Source of the DNA: Bifidobacterium subtile
GTDB lineage: Bacteria > Actinomycetota > Actinomycetes > Actinomycetales > Bifidobacteriaceae
Direction of reading: 5' to 3'
Length of the DNA: 64,000 nucleotides
Assembly (NCBI RefSeq): GCF_000741775.1
Contig: NZ_JGZR01000005.1
Coordinates: forward strand, 62,001 to 126,000
Below are positions 44,210 through 52,778 of this stretch, in pieces. The notes under the pieces are model-generated. The model saw only the letters and a program-made list of their open reading frames with translations. It ran no database searches and had not been told where the DNA came from. A program made the translations under genes and the position numbers. Positions within the stretch are counted from its first letter, which is position 1, and every line of letters starts with the position of its first letter.

Positions 44210-45172
44210 ATGGACTCGATCATTCTGGGTGTTGGCGGCAAGGACCTGTTCGCGCCGGAGCGCACTTCCCCGACCGATTCTGACAAGAATCTGATTCGCA
44301 TCGTCGATCCGCATTACCGCTGCGTGTCGCCCTTCGATCTGAGCGTGCTGCGCGGCGACGGCGTGTTCGAGGCGACCACAGTGTGGCACGGCTACCCGAT
44401 TTCCCTGGAGAACCATCTCAAGCGGCTGTCGAATTCAGCGCGGCTGATGGACATGCCCCAGCCGAATCATCAGGCGTTCGTCGCGGCGATCAACGAGGTC
44501 ATCGCGCAGTACGACGATCCCGAGCCGGCCCCTTTGCTGCGCATTCTCGTGTCGCGCGGCATGGACCCTGACACCGGCATCGGCAAAACGAACTACGGCA
44601 CGCCCAGCGTGTGGATGTTCCTGGACGGGCGTGGCACGCTGCACGATACCGCCCCGATCACGCTGACCTCGCTCAGCCGAGGCTATGCCAGCGATGTCAC
44701 CGCGCGTGCGCCGTGGCTGCTCAACGGCGCGAAGACCCTGAGCTACGCAGTCAATCAGGCGATGCATCGCGAATGCCGGCGGCGTGGAGTTAATGACGCG
44801 GTGACCTATACCGCCGACGGTTTCACGCTCGAATGCCCGAATTCGTCGATCGTGGCGCAGTACGGCGACAGCCTCATCACCCCCGACCCGCGCATCGGCA
44901 TCCTCAACGGCACCTCGCAGCGCGAGATGTTCGCCTGGGCACGGCAGGAAGGCTTGGATATCAAGTACTCAAAACTGCCCATCGATCAGCTGCGCGAAGC
45001 CGACCGGCTGTTCATCACGCACGGCGGCTGGGTCATCCCTGTGTCCGCGCTTGACGGACGTGTCTACGACGTTGACGAAACCCAGGTCGCCGGCATCAAC
45101 GACGCCATCCACTCCGGCCGCACCCATGACGACGCGCTGTCGATCGGGCCGTTGGGAGCTTACGAGGAGTAG
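44210..45172 (+). CDS. PLP-dependent class IV aminotransferase (aminodeoxychorismate lyase-like)
   Basis: 320 residues. The class IV fold motifs are FDLSVLRGDGVFEATTVWHGYP, ENHLKRLSNSARLMDM and LLRILVSRGMDPDTGIG, with the catalytic lysine in LNGAKTLSYAVNQAM. Then come CPNSSIVAQYGDSLITPDPRIGILNGTSQREMFAWA and LFITHGGWVIPVSALDGR. The group includes aminodeoxychorismate lyase (pabC), branched-chain aminotransferases and D-amino-acid aminotransferase, and the substrate cannot be fixed from sequence. It is divergent from the 5-oxoproline cluster with a 278-bp shared upstream region, so a D-glutamate role is possible but unproven. An AAAAGGAG site precedes the start. Confidence 0.85.
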   Translation: MDSIILGVGGKDLFAPERTSPTDSDKNLIRIVDPHYRCVSPFDLSVLRGDGVFEATTVWHGYPISLENHLKRLSNSARLMDMPQPNHQAFVAAINEVIAQYDDPEPAPLLRILVSRGMDPDTGIGKTNYGTPSVWMFLDGRGTLHDTAPITLTSLSRGYASDVTARAPWLLNGAKTLSYAVNQAMHRECRRRGVNDAVTYTADGFTLECPNSSIVAQYGDSLITPDPRIGILNGTSQREMFAWARQEGLDIKYSKLPIDQLREADRLFITHGGWVIPVSALDGRVYDVDETQVAGINDAIHSGRTHDDALSIGPLGAYEE

Positions 45173-45211
45173 ACGAGGGCCGTGCCGGGCGAAACTCGGG
45201 CGTGGCCATCA

Positions 45212-45345
45212 TCTATTAGGCAGATTTCCCATGGAACCGTTCGCAAGCGGCGTTCCGAGGCAATTCCATGCGACTAGAAATGGCGCAATTGCAAGGTTTA
45301 CGGGACAACATGGTAGGTGTGTACTTCGCGCATGTGCCTAATAGA
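45212..45345. repeat. Short inverted repeat pair bounding about 130 bp
   Basis: TCTATTAGGCA at 45212-45222 and its exact complement TGCCTAATAGA at 45335-45345. It could be the ends of a tiny non-autonomous element or long-range pairing in an RNA. No flanking duplication was seen. Confidence 0.4.
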
Positions 45346-45365
45346 CGAAAAAAGTGCCTAGTACT

Positions 45366-45404
45366 TGATTTTCAGCGGTGATTTTCAGCGGTGATTTTCA
45401 GCGG
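45366..45404. repeat. 13-bp tandem repeat, three copies
   Basis: TGATTTTCAGCGG occurs three times head to tail with identical sequence, about 70 bp after the dnaG stop. Confidence 0.8.
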
Positions 45405-45471
45405 CGTTCCGGTTCTGCCATCGGTTTGGCCCATTGCGCCATGTTGACCAAGCGTTCGTTTCCCAGAGCTG

Positions 45472-47604
45472 CTAGGCCACGTTGCCATAGACCTGCGTCT
45501 GCAGGTCCTTGCGGGCGGTTTCCATCGTGGTGATGTCGCCCAGCAGCGTGATCTTCTCCTCGCCGTCGGGCAGCTGCGACATTTTGCGCTTGGCGGCACC
45601 GATGCGTCGCATGAAGCCTATATCGAGCAGCCGAGCCAAAAGCTCGGAGGCATAGCGCCGTTCAGCCGGGCTGGGCGCACGCAGCTGCACAGGCGCGGCT
45701 TGGCCGTTCTGGGCATTCTGGCCGTTCTGAGCCGATGAATTGGCTGTGTCGCGAGGGTTGGGCGGCAAAGGCAGCGGCATGACGGCCAGCTCGTTGATGA
45801 CCTGCTCAAGCAGCGGCCCGCCAGCCTTGGTGAGGTTGTGAATCCACAAACCCTGCGGCGTGTCGTCACTCGGCAGTCCGCCTGCGGCAGCCACCGCCTG
45901 GAACAGCGAGCGGAACACCAAAGTCATGAAGTTCGACAGGCTCAATTGCGCGAACCACGCGCGGTCGATGGCGCGGGGCACCTGAATGAGCGTGGCCATG
46001 AACTGCTGCTCGCAGATGAACACGGCGTCGTCGATGCGGTAGTAGGTCTGCTCGTTGGCGTCGCGGCGTTCGAGCGCCTTGCGGCGGGCCGGATTCGCAT
46101 ACGGATCCTCGCCGCGCTCCCCGCGCCCCGCAAAACCGCCGGAAGCGCCTGAGCCGCCCATGCCGCCGCCCGAGGCCGCGCCGCCGAAGCGTCGTTTCGG
46201 CGCATAGGCGTCATCGTCGCGCACGTTGAGCTGCCGACGTGCGGCATTGACCTCGCGGCGCATGATGTCGAGGTCCACGCCGATGCGGCGCGTCGCCTTG
46301 CGCGTGTAGATGTCCAGCAGCGAGCGGTCGCGTATCTGCGCGATCAGCGGGGCCGTGGCCTTGACCGCGCCCATCTGGCCGGTCGTGTACGACGTGTCGA
46401 AGCGCGCGATGGCGGCGTCGATCACGAAATCATACAGCGGCTTCGCATGCTCGATGAGCGAGCTCACCGCCTCGTTGCCCTGCTCCAAACGCAGGTCGCA
46501 GGGGTCGAGGTTGCCGTCGGCGACCGCCACGAAGGTCTGCGAGAGGAACGCAGAATCAAGCGCGAAGGCATGCAGCGCCGCCTTCTGCCCCGCCGCATCG
46601 CCGTCGAAAGTGAATACGATGCGCGAGCTGAGCGACTGCCCTTCTACGTTGAGCGGCCCGATGAGCTGCACGGCCCCGAGCGAATCGTCGGAGATGAGCC
46701 GGCGCACGATCTTGGCGTGCTCCGCGCCGAAGGCGGTGCCGCAGGTCGCCACGGCGGTGTCGATGCCGGCCAAATGACAGGCCATCACATCCGTGTAGCC
46801 TTCGACGATAACCGCCTGGCGCTTCTTGACGATGGCGGATTTGGCCAGGTCGATGCCGTAGAGCACCTGCGTTTTGCGGTAGAGCTGCGTGTCCGGGGTG
46901 TTGATGTATTTCGCGCCGATCGTATCATCGTCATAGAGCTTTCGTGCGCCGAAGCCCAGCGTGCGCCCGGTCGAGTCACGGATAGGCCAGGTCGCCCGCC
47001 CGCGGAAGTAGTCGTAGACGCCGCGCTGGCCTTGTCGCGCGAGCCCGGCGTCCAGCATCTCCTGCTGGGTGAAGCCTTTGGCGGCCAAATAGCGCACGAG
47101 ATTGTCCCAGCCCTGCGGCGCGTACCCGCAGCCGAAGCGTTCGCAGTCGGCCTGGCTGAAATTACGGCCGCCAAGCAGCTTGCGGGCCGCGAGCGCCTCC
47201 TTGCTCATGATCTGCGAGACGAAGAAGCGCTGCGCCTCCTCGTTCGCATCCAGCAGCCGCGTGCGCTTCGAGCCGGAATGCTCCTCGCGGCCCGACCCAG
47301 CCTCGTAATGCAGCTCGATATGGTATTTGTCGGCCAGCAACTCCACGGCCTCGCGAAAGTCGATGTTCTCCTGCTGCTCGACGTAGCCGAACACGTCGCC
47401 GCCCAGCCCGCAGCCGAAACAGTGCCAGACGCCCAGCGACGGCCGCACCGAGAAGCTTGGCGTCTTCTCGTCATGGAAGGGGCACAGCCCTACGTAGGTG
47501 CCGGTTCCCGAAGGCTTGAGCGTCACGGACGCAGACACGATGTCGTACAGGTCCGCGGCGGCGCGCACCTTCTCCACATCTTCCTTCAGAATCATTCCAG
47601 CCAT
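45472..47604 (-). CDS. dnaG: DNA primase
   Basis: Makes RNA primers for replication. 710 residues. The N-terminal zinc finger has the CHC2-type ligands in LCPFHDEKTPSF and WHCFGCGLGGDVF, followed by the RNA polymerase core and the Toprim segment IVEGYTDVMACHLAGI, AVATCGTAFGAEH and IVFTFDGDAAGQKAAL. The C-terminal region should bind DnaB helicase. A Gly-rich loop (GGAASGGGMGGSGASGGFAGRG) sits between core and C-terminal domain. It is 65 bp downstream of dgt on the same strand, so the two may be cotranscribed. The ATG at 47604 follows AGGGCG. Confidence 0.95.
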   Translation of the reverse strand: MAGMILKEDVEKVRAAADLYDIVSASVTLKPSGTGTYVGLCPFHDEKTPSFSVRPSLGVWHCFGCGLGGDVFGYVEQQENIDFREAVELLADKYHIELHYEAGSGREEHSGSKRTRLLDANEEAQRFFVSQIMSKEALAARKLLGGRNFSQADCERFGCGYAPQGWDNLVRYLAAKGFTQQEMLDAGLARQGQRGVYDYFRGRATWPIRDSTGRTLGFGARKLYDDDTIGAKYINTPDTQLYRKTQVLYGIDLAKSAIVKKRQAVIVEGYTDVMACHLAGIDTAVATCGTAFGAEHAKIVRRLISDDSLGAVQLIGPLNVEGQSLSSRIVFTFDGDAAGQKAALHAFALDSAFLSQTFVAVADGNLDPCDLRLEQGNEAVSSLIEHAKPLYDFVIDAAIARFDTSYTTGQMGAVKATAPLIAQIRDRSLLDIYTRKATRRIGVDLDIMRREVNAARRQLNVRDDDAYAPKRRFGGAASGGGMGGSGASGGFAGRGERGEDPYANPARRKALERRDANEQTYYRIDDAVFICEQQFMATLIQVPRAIDRAWFAQLSLSNFMTLVFRSLFQAVAAAGGLPSDDTPQGLWIHNLTKAGGPLLEQVINELAVMPLPLPPNPRDTANSSAQNGQNAQNGQAAPVQLRAPSPAERRYASELLARLLDIGFMRRIGAAKRKMSQLPDGEEKITLLGDITTMETARKDLQTQVYGNVA

Positions 47605-47669
47605 AGCGCCCTACAATACCCCACCCGGTGCAGCAGGCGGCTCGCCGAAGCACACAGCCGAAAACGCGC

Positions 47670-48956
47670 CTAACACAGAATCGAGTGCATCGCCAGCGCC
47701 GAGCCGTCGGTGAGATTGGCAACCTGATCGACGGCTACTCTCAGACGCTCGGCATCGCTGTTGGCTTCGTTCCAGTCCTGCAGGAACACGGCTTCCAAGG
47801 CGTCGCTGGGCCGCGGGGAGTCGGCCATGAGCACATCGACCAGATCCTCGACGATGGCCTGTTCCTGCTGGTGCATGGGTTCGTGCTCGCGCGGCTCCAT
47901 CACGAAATAGACGGCGATGCCCTTGAGGATCACGATCTCGTACTCGGTCTGCTCGGGAATGACGACCGAGGCGCTGTATCGCGTCAGCGGGCCGTCGCCG
48001 TAGCGCTCGCGCGTGGCAGCTTCCACCGACCCGGCGAAGCGGCCGATCAGGGCGCTGGTGATGTTCTTGAGCTGGGCCAAGGCCCCGCGAGAGCCGTTGA
48101 AATGCGTGGGGAACATATGCTCAGCCCGCAGCCGTCGTAAGGCCGCGAGCAGCTTGTCGGCGTCCCATTTCGCACCGTACCACGCCCGCGTGTCCCCGAT
48201 GAGCGCGTCGATGATACGCGCGTCGGCCAACGCCATCGGGTTGAAGGCTCCTGTCGCGATCGCATCTTCGACATCATGCACGCTGTAGGCGATGTCGTCG
48301 CTCAGGTCCATCACTTGGCATTCCATCGGCTTCGTGGCCTTCGGTGCGCCCTGCTTGAGCCAGTTGAACACGTCGACATCATCCGGGTACACGCAGTATT
48401 TCGCGCTGCGCTCACCCTTGGGATGCTGCGCGGCCTCGGCCAGCGTCCACGGGTATTTCACGGCGGCATCCAGCGAGGCACGGGTCAGGTTGACGCCGGC
48501 CGAGCGGCCGTCGGCGTGAAAGACCTTGGGCTCCAGCCGCGTGAGCAGTCGCAGGGTCTGCGCGTTGCCTTCGAAGCCGCCGATGTCAGCGGCGATGGCG
48601 GCCAGCGCCTTCTCGCCGTTGTGTCCGAAGGGCGGATGGCCGAGGTCATGCGCCAGGCAGGCGCAATCCACCACGTCGGGGTCGCAGCCGAGCATCATGC
48701 CGATCTGGCGGCCAATCTGCGCCACCTCAAGCGTATGCGTCAGCCTGGTTCGGGCGAAATCGTCCGTCCCGGCCACCAGAATCTGGCTTTTCGCGCCGAG
48801 TCTGCGCAATGCGGAAGAGTGAATCAGGCGTGCACGATCACGTTCGAAGGCGGTGCGGGAGCGTGATTTCGGCGGCTCTTCCGCCCACCGTTCCTCGTCG
48901 AAGGCGTCGTAGCCCTCGTCGCCCAGCACCTGCTCGCCATCTCGCGTTGTTCCCAT
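47670..48956 (-). CDS. dgt: dGTP triphosphohydrolase-like HD protein
   Basis: Hydrolyses dNTPs, mainly dGTP, to nucleoside and tripolyphosphate. 428 residues. The metal-binding HD motif set is present: RTRLTHTLEVAQIGRQIG, CLAHDLGHPPFGHNGEKAL and DLSDDIAYSVHDVEDAI. The family signature RLIHSSALRRLGAKSQIL is near the N-terminus. The order dgt then dnaG is a well-known actinobacterial arrangement. No good ribosome site is visible before the ATG. Confidence 0.93.
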   Translation of the reverse strand: MGTTRDGEQVLGDEGYDAFDEERWAEEPPKSRSRTAFERDRARLIHSSALRRLGAKSQILVAGTDDFARTRLTHTLEVAQIGRQIGMMLGCDPDVVDCACLAHDLGHPPFGHNGEKALAAIAADIGGFEGNAQTLRLLTRLEPKVFHADGRSAGVNLTRASLDAAVKYPWTLAEAAQHPKGERSAKYCVYPDDVDVFNWLKQGAPKATKPMECQVMDLSDDIAYSVHDVEDAIATGAFNPMALADARIIDALIGDTRAWYGAKWDADKLLAALRRLRAEHMFPTHFNGSRGALAQLKNITSALIGRFAGSVEAATRERYGDGPLTRYSASVVIPEQTEYEIVILKGIAVYFVMEPREHEPMHQQEQAIVEDLVDVLMADSPRPSDALEAVFLQDWNEANSDAERLRVAVDQVANLTDGSALAMHSILC

Positions 48957-49029
48957 AACACCAGCATAGGGCTACGCCCCGCGTTTGGGGAGGGTCGCAC
49001 GGCCTTTCGCTGCGTCTACGTGTTTTACA

Positions 49030-49066
49030 GCTCACACTTTTTAGCTGGCCTTGAAAAAGTGTGAGC
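49030..49066. repeat. Palindrome of the GCTCACAC family, copy 2
   Basis: Perfect 13-bp arms GCTCACACTTTTT and AAAAAGTGTGAGC around an 11-base loop. It lies in the alr-dgt spacer. A near-identical copy is 95 bp away. Confidence 0.85.
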
Positions 49067-49160
49067 CAAACAAACAATGGCAATGTTAGTTTTCCGCACC
49101 GCACATGGTGCAGTCTCAACGTTTGCCATCCGAAATACACGCACATGAAATGCGCGTTTT

Positions 49161-49197
49161 GCTCACACTTTTTTCAGGCCAGTCAAAAAGTGTGAGC
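49161..49197. repeat. Palindrome of the GCTCACAC family, copy 3
   Basis: Same 13-bp arms as copy 2, with a different 11-base loop (TCAGGCCAGTC). It starts 15 bp after the alr stop on the minus strand and might serve as the alr terminator. Confidence 0.85.
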
Positions 49198-49211
49198 CGC
49201 ACAAGCAATTC

Positions 49212-50570
49212 CTACAGCACGCTTGCGGGGTCGAGCTTGGCAAGATCCTCGGCACTCAGCACTTCGTTCGCATGCGTATACAGCCTTGGGATGCGATTGC
49301 GCAGGCAGGTGAAAATCTCGTAGCTGATGGTGTCGGCGGCGCGCGCCCAGTCGTCGGCCGTCGGCTCGGCGAATTTCTCGCCACGGCCAGGGCCGAAGAG
49401 CTTGACGGTGTCGCCTTCGTGGATGCCGAGTCGTGCGGCAGAACCATGCAGATCGAGGATGAACTGGTCCATGCACACGCGCCCGGAAACGCGCATAAGC
49501 TTCGGCCCTGCGGCAATCATAACGCGCACCGGGCCGCCGGGCTTGACAGTATGCTTGGCCCCGCGCTCGTCGAATCCGGAGGCTGAGCGGTGAATGCCAT
49601 CCGCATAGCCCAGCGGCACGATGGCGGTGCTGGTCTCGCCCTCGGTGATATACGTGCGGCCGTAGGAGACGCCATGCCCTTCTTCCACGTCCTTGACGGT
49701 GCCCAGCTGGGCTTGCAGGGTCATGGCCGGCGTCAACGCGTAATCCTGCGGCGTGCCCATCGCCGGGTCGGCTTCGTAACCGTACAGCGCGATGCCCGGT
49801 CGGGTCAGCTCGAAATGAATCTCGGGGCGGGTCAGCGTGGCGGCGGTGTTCGCCAGGTGCCGGATCTCCGGTTCGATGCCGGCCGTGCGCATGCGGCGCT
49901 CGAAATCATGAAAGTGCTCGATCTGTCTATCGGTGGAATCCACGAATTCGGGGACGTTTGGCGCATCAGCTACGGCGAGATGGCTCCACAGCCCGACGAC
50001 ATGCAGCACGCCTTCCTTGGCCAACGGAACCAGCTCCTGCAAAGCCGCGTCGAAGCCCTGCTCGGTGAAGCCGTTGCGTCCGAAGCCCGTGTCCACCTTG
50101 ATATGCACACGGGCCGGGCAACCCAGCTGCCGGGCCGCATCGGCCAGCGCATCGATGCCCGACAGCGAGCCGAGCGAGATGTCGATGTCGTTGGCGATAA
50201 GCTCGTCAAACGGCACCGACAGGCCGTTGTAGACCCAGGTGAGAATATGGCAGCGATCCGGCCCGATGCCGGCCTTGCGCAGGGCCAGCGCCTCATGCGA
50301 TTGCGCCGTGCCAAGCCATGTGGCCCCGCCGGCCAGCGCCGCGAGCGCCGCGGGAATCAGCCCATGCCCGTAAGCATCGGCCTTGACCACGCCCATCACC
50401 GCCGTGCCGGATTTCGGCCCGCCCACCACATCGATCAGATGACGCATATTGTCGCGCAGCGCGGCCAAATCGACAATCGCCTGGCCGGGGTATTGCCGCA
50501 GCGCGGCCTCGTAATTCGCTGTGCCTTGGGGGGAGGAGAAGGGCCATGATTCGCATGCATTCGCAGTCAT
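49212..50570 (-). CDS. alr: Alanine racemase
   Basis: PLP enzyme that makes D-alanine for peptidoglycan. 452 residues. The PLP lysine lies in VMGVVKADAYGHGLIPAA, and the second-subunit catalytic tyrosine region is GHGVSYGRTY. Other motifs are HIKVDTGFGRNGF, ELTRPGIALYGYEAD and VCMDQFILDL. About 80 residues longer than classic Alr because of an N-terminal extension and a longer C-terminus, which is within range for actinobacteria. It is the only obvious D-amino-acid enzyme here other than the D-glutamate cluster at 37-44 kb. Confidence 0.94.
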   Translation of the reverse strand: MTANACESWPFSSPQGTANYEAALRQYPGQAIVDLAALRDNMRHLIDVVGGPKSGTAVMGVVKADAYGHGLIPAALAALAGGATWLGTAQSHEALALRKAGIGPDRCHILTWVYNGLSVPFDELIANDIDISLGSLSGIDALADAARQLGCPARVHIKVDTGFGRNGFTEQGFDAALQELVPLAKEGVLHVVGLWSHLAVADAPNVPEFVDSTDRQIEHFHDFERRMRTAGIEPEIRHLANTAATLTRPEIHFELTRPGIALYGYEADPAMGTPQDYALTPAMTLQAQLGTVKDVEEGHGVSYGRTYITEGETSTAIVPLGYADGIHRSASGFDERGAKHTVKPGGPVRVMIAAGPKLMRVSGRVCMDQFILDLHGSAARLGIHEGDTVKLFGPGRGEKFAEPTADDWARAADTISYEIFTCLRNRIPRLYTHANEVLSAEDLAKLDPASVL

Positions 50571-50853
50571 GGCTTCATTGTGACTCGCATCATTGACGAA
50601 GATGCTGCGAGGCCCTCAGTTCGGCCCGCATGTCAGCAGTCCGCCGTGCCCTGCTTGAACCTCAACTCATACGACCCAGCAGCGTGCCTCAGCCGAGCAA
50701 ACAATATTGGGCGCGATGCTGATCCGCATGAGACGGTCGTGTCGTCGGCCAATCCATGCACACTCCTACAGACTGCATCAATCACAATCTCACAGCAATC
50801 CGCGCAAAGCCATGCGCGGGCCATCGCCACCACCTGCGCCCGTCTCGTATCAT

Positions 50854-51393
50854 TTACCACTCGTGGCGCTGATAGGCGATACGCGTCTTATCGGTGTCGC
50901 GGTCGCGCAGGGCGATCAGGCCGCACCGGACGAAGCCGCTGCGTTCGAAAACATGCTGCATGGCCTTGTTGTTGGGGTGCGTGTCGGCGCGCACGTTGCC
51001 GTAGCGCTCCGTCACCCAGTCGATGCAGTCGTAGGCGACATGCCCGACCTGCCCCGAGGAGGCGATGCGGTGAATGGTCACATAGGGGTCGCCGTCGAGC
51101 CAGCTGCCGTCGATGTCGTGGTAGGTCGGGTCCTCTCCTGTGCACAGCGCAAACTGGGCGAGGATGCGTTCTGCCCCAGTTTCGTTATCGCCTTCGCGCT
51201 CTACCAGCAGCATCGTGCGGCATTCGGCGATGTCGGCGCGCACGGTGCTTTCGCGCGGGAAGGAATCGCCCCACTGGGTCGGATTGCCATTCGCCGCCAT
51301 CACCGCGCGGGCATGTGCGTAGATGCGCTGGATGCGCTCGTAATCGCGCATAGTCGCATGACGGAACCGACGGGAGGACGCAATGCTGCCCAT
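50854..51393 (-). CDS. GNAT-family acetyltransferase
   Basis: About 179 residues. The GNAT fold is visible in FRHATMRDYERIQRIYAHARAVMAANG, VTIHRIASSGQVGHVAYDCIDWV and VRADTHPNNKAMQHVFERSGFVRCGLI, the last being the usual motif B of this group. The substrate is unknown. It ends 283 bp before the alr start on the same strand. I chose the ATG at 51393, which follows AGGTGG by about ten bases. The long inverted repeat at 51546-51752 lies just upstream. Confidence 0.87.
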   Translation of the reverse strand: MGSIASSRRFRHATMRDYERIQRIYAHARAVMAANGNPTQWGDSFPRESTVRADIAECRTMLLVEREGDNETGAERILAQFALCTGEDPTYHDIDGSWLDGDPYVTIHRIASSGQVGHVAYDCIDWVTERYGNVRADTHPNNKAMQHVFERSGFVRCGLIALRDRDTDKTRIAYQRHEW

Positions 51394-51545
51394 ATAACCA
51401 CAACCACCTTGAGCCGAACTGAACAATGGAAAGAATCGGCCGCTAGGCTATCACGCCGCCCTCCCAGCATGGCGTCGCAAGGTGTTTAGACCCGTTTCCA
51501 ACAGCATTGGCCTCGGAATTCCGTTTTCCAGGATGCTATTGCCCG

Positions 51546-51752
51546 TTATCTCGCTTATGTGTGGCGTTATTTCAAGCCCGCGGAGGTCTATCTGCGTTAT
51601 GTGAGGCGCTAATACTGTGAGGCTCCATATACCAGCGGCCGAAAACGGCGATTTTAGCACCCCCGATACTCGACGCTTTGTGAAATAGCGCCTCACATAA
51701 CGCAGATAGACCTCTGCGGCACCCCCCATAACGCCACACATAAGTGAGATAC
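51546..51752. repeat. Long inverted repeat with nested TTATGTG units
   Basis: Left arm 51546-51613 and right arm 51685-51752 are near-perfect reverse complements over blocks of about 17 and 27 bases (CTTATGTGTGGCGTTAT, AGGTCTATCTGCGTTATGTG), separated by a less-conserved stretch; the central loop is about 70 bases. Each arm holds two copies of TTATGTGWGGCGYTA, four in all. It lies in the 469-base gap between luxS and the acetyltransferase gene. No gene is inside. It could form a long RNA hairpin or be a miniature transposon-like element. Confidence 0.9.
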
Positions 51753-51862
51753 AACTCGACAGCAGGCTATTTCCTATCGCAAGCTTCCATCGAACCGACC
51801 GAGACCGCAATATTTTCGGATTCCAGCGCCCTCAGACCACGGTATTTTCGGATATGGCGCCC

Positions 51863-52381
51863 TCAAACCACCTTGCGCTCGAAGGCGTCGGAGCTGATAC
51901 CTTGGGCGAGGATGTCCTTGCACCATTCCTTGGCGGTGAACAGGCTGTGGTCGCGGTAGTTGCCGCAGCTCTCGATCGTGGTGGCCGGCACGTCGTCCCA
52001 CGTGGCTTCGAAAGCGATGAATTCCAAGGATTCCTTGAGCGCCTTGGCCACGTCCACCGTGGAGTGCTCGCCCCAGGTCAGCAGGTGGAATCCGGTGCGG
52101 CAGCCGAAGGGCGAGCAGTCGATGTAGCCCGGGATGCGCTCGCGCAGCAGCACGGCGATGGTGTGCTCGATGGTGTGCAGGCCTGCGGTCGGGATGGCGT
52201 TCTCATTCGGCTGTACGAGGCGCAGGTCGTAGTTGGAGATCACGTCGCCGTTCGGGCCGGTTTCAGTGTCGATGTAGCGCACGTATGGCGCCTTCACCTT
52301 GGTGTGGTCGAGCTGAAAGCTCTCCGGCTGCGGTTTGCTGTCTTGCGCCTTGGCTGCTTGGGTTGCGGTATCCGTTGGCAT
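51863..52381 (-). CDS. luxS: S-ribosylhomocysteine lyase (LuxS)
   Basis: Cleaves S-ribosylhomocysteine to homocysteine and the autoinducer-2 precursor, part of the activated methyl cycle. 172 residues. The metal-binding motif HTIEH and the catalytic Cys in [12 protein letters not shown] are present, and [12 protein letters not shown] is typical of the N-terminus. The ATG at 52381 follows GGAGG. A longer frame from 52456 is unlikely. Downstream genes on the same strand could turn the homocysteine made by LuxS into cysteine (CBS and cystathionine gamma-lyase). Confidence 0.96.
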   Translation of the reverse strand: MPTDTATQAAKAQDSKPQPESFQLDHTKVKAPYVRYIDTETGPNGDVISNYDLRLVQPNENAIPTAGLHTIEHTIAVLLRERIPGYIDCSPFGCRTGFHLLTWGEHSTVDVAKALKESLEFIAFEATWDDVPATTIESCGNYRDHSLFTAKEWCKDILAQGISSDAFERKVV

Positions 52382-52778
52382 GATTCCTCCATTCGTGCAT
52401 AAGCGACATTCGGCTCTCCGGCGCATCTCGCGCGGAGAATTCGTCACTATGAGCATCCTACGCCGTGCATGGTTTTGCGTGCAGCCAAGTTTTCGCTCAG
52501 CAAGTACGCCAAATGTTATGACTGGCTATATGCGGAAGTGATGCCGGGTTGAATGTCGGCTGCTGAACATCGGATGTCCGTTTCCATGCTGCTCATACTT
52601 TGCACTGTTATCATTTCCCCGGATTGTGACGTTTTGAGATCGTCTGAAGTATGATTTGTGTCAATTTCCCGGGAACTTGTCACGAAATAGTTCATAGCGG
52701 GTCGCGGCGGCAACCACTTAATTCGGATAGCGCAGCGTTCGGCCTGCGCAGCGTTCGAACCGCGTAGTGTCCACTCCG
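52382..52778. other. Intergenic region between recQ and luxS
   Basis: 397 bases between the recQ stop and the luxS start. It should contain the luxS promoter on the minus strand. I see no gene, clear terminator or known riboswitch in it. Confidence 0.5.
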
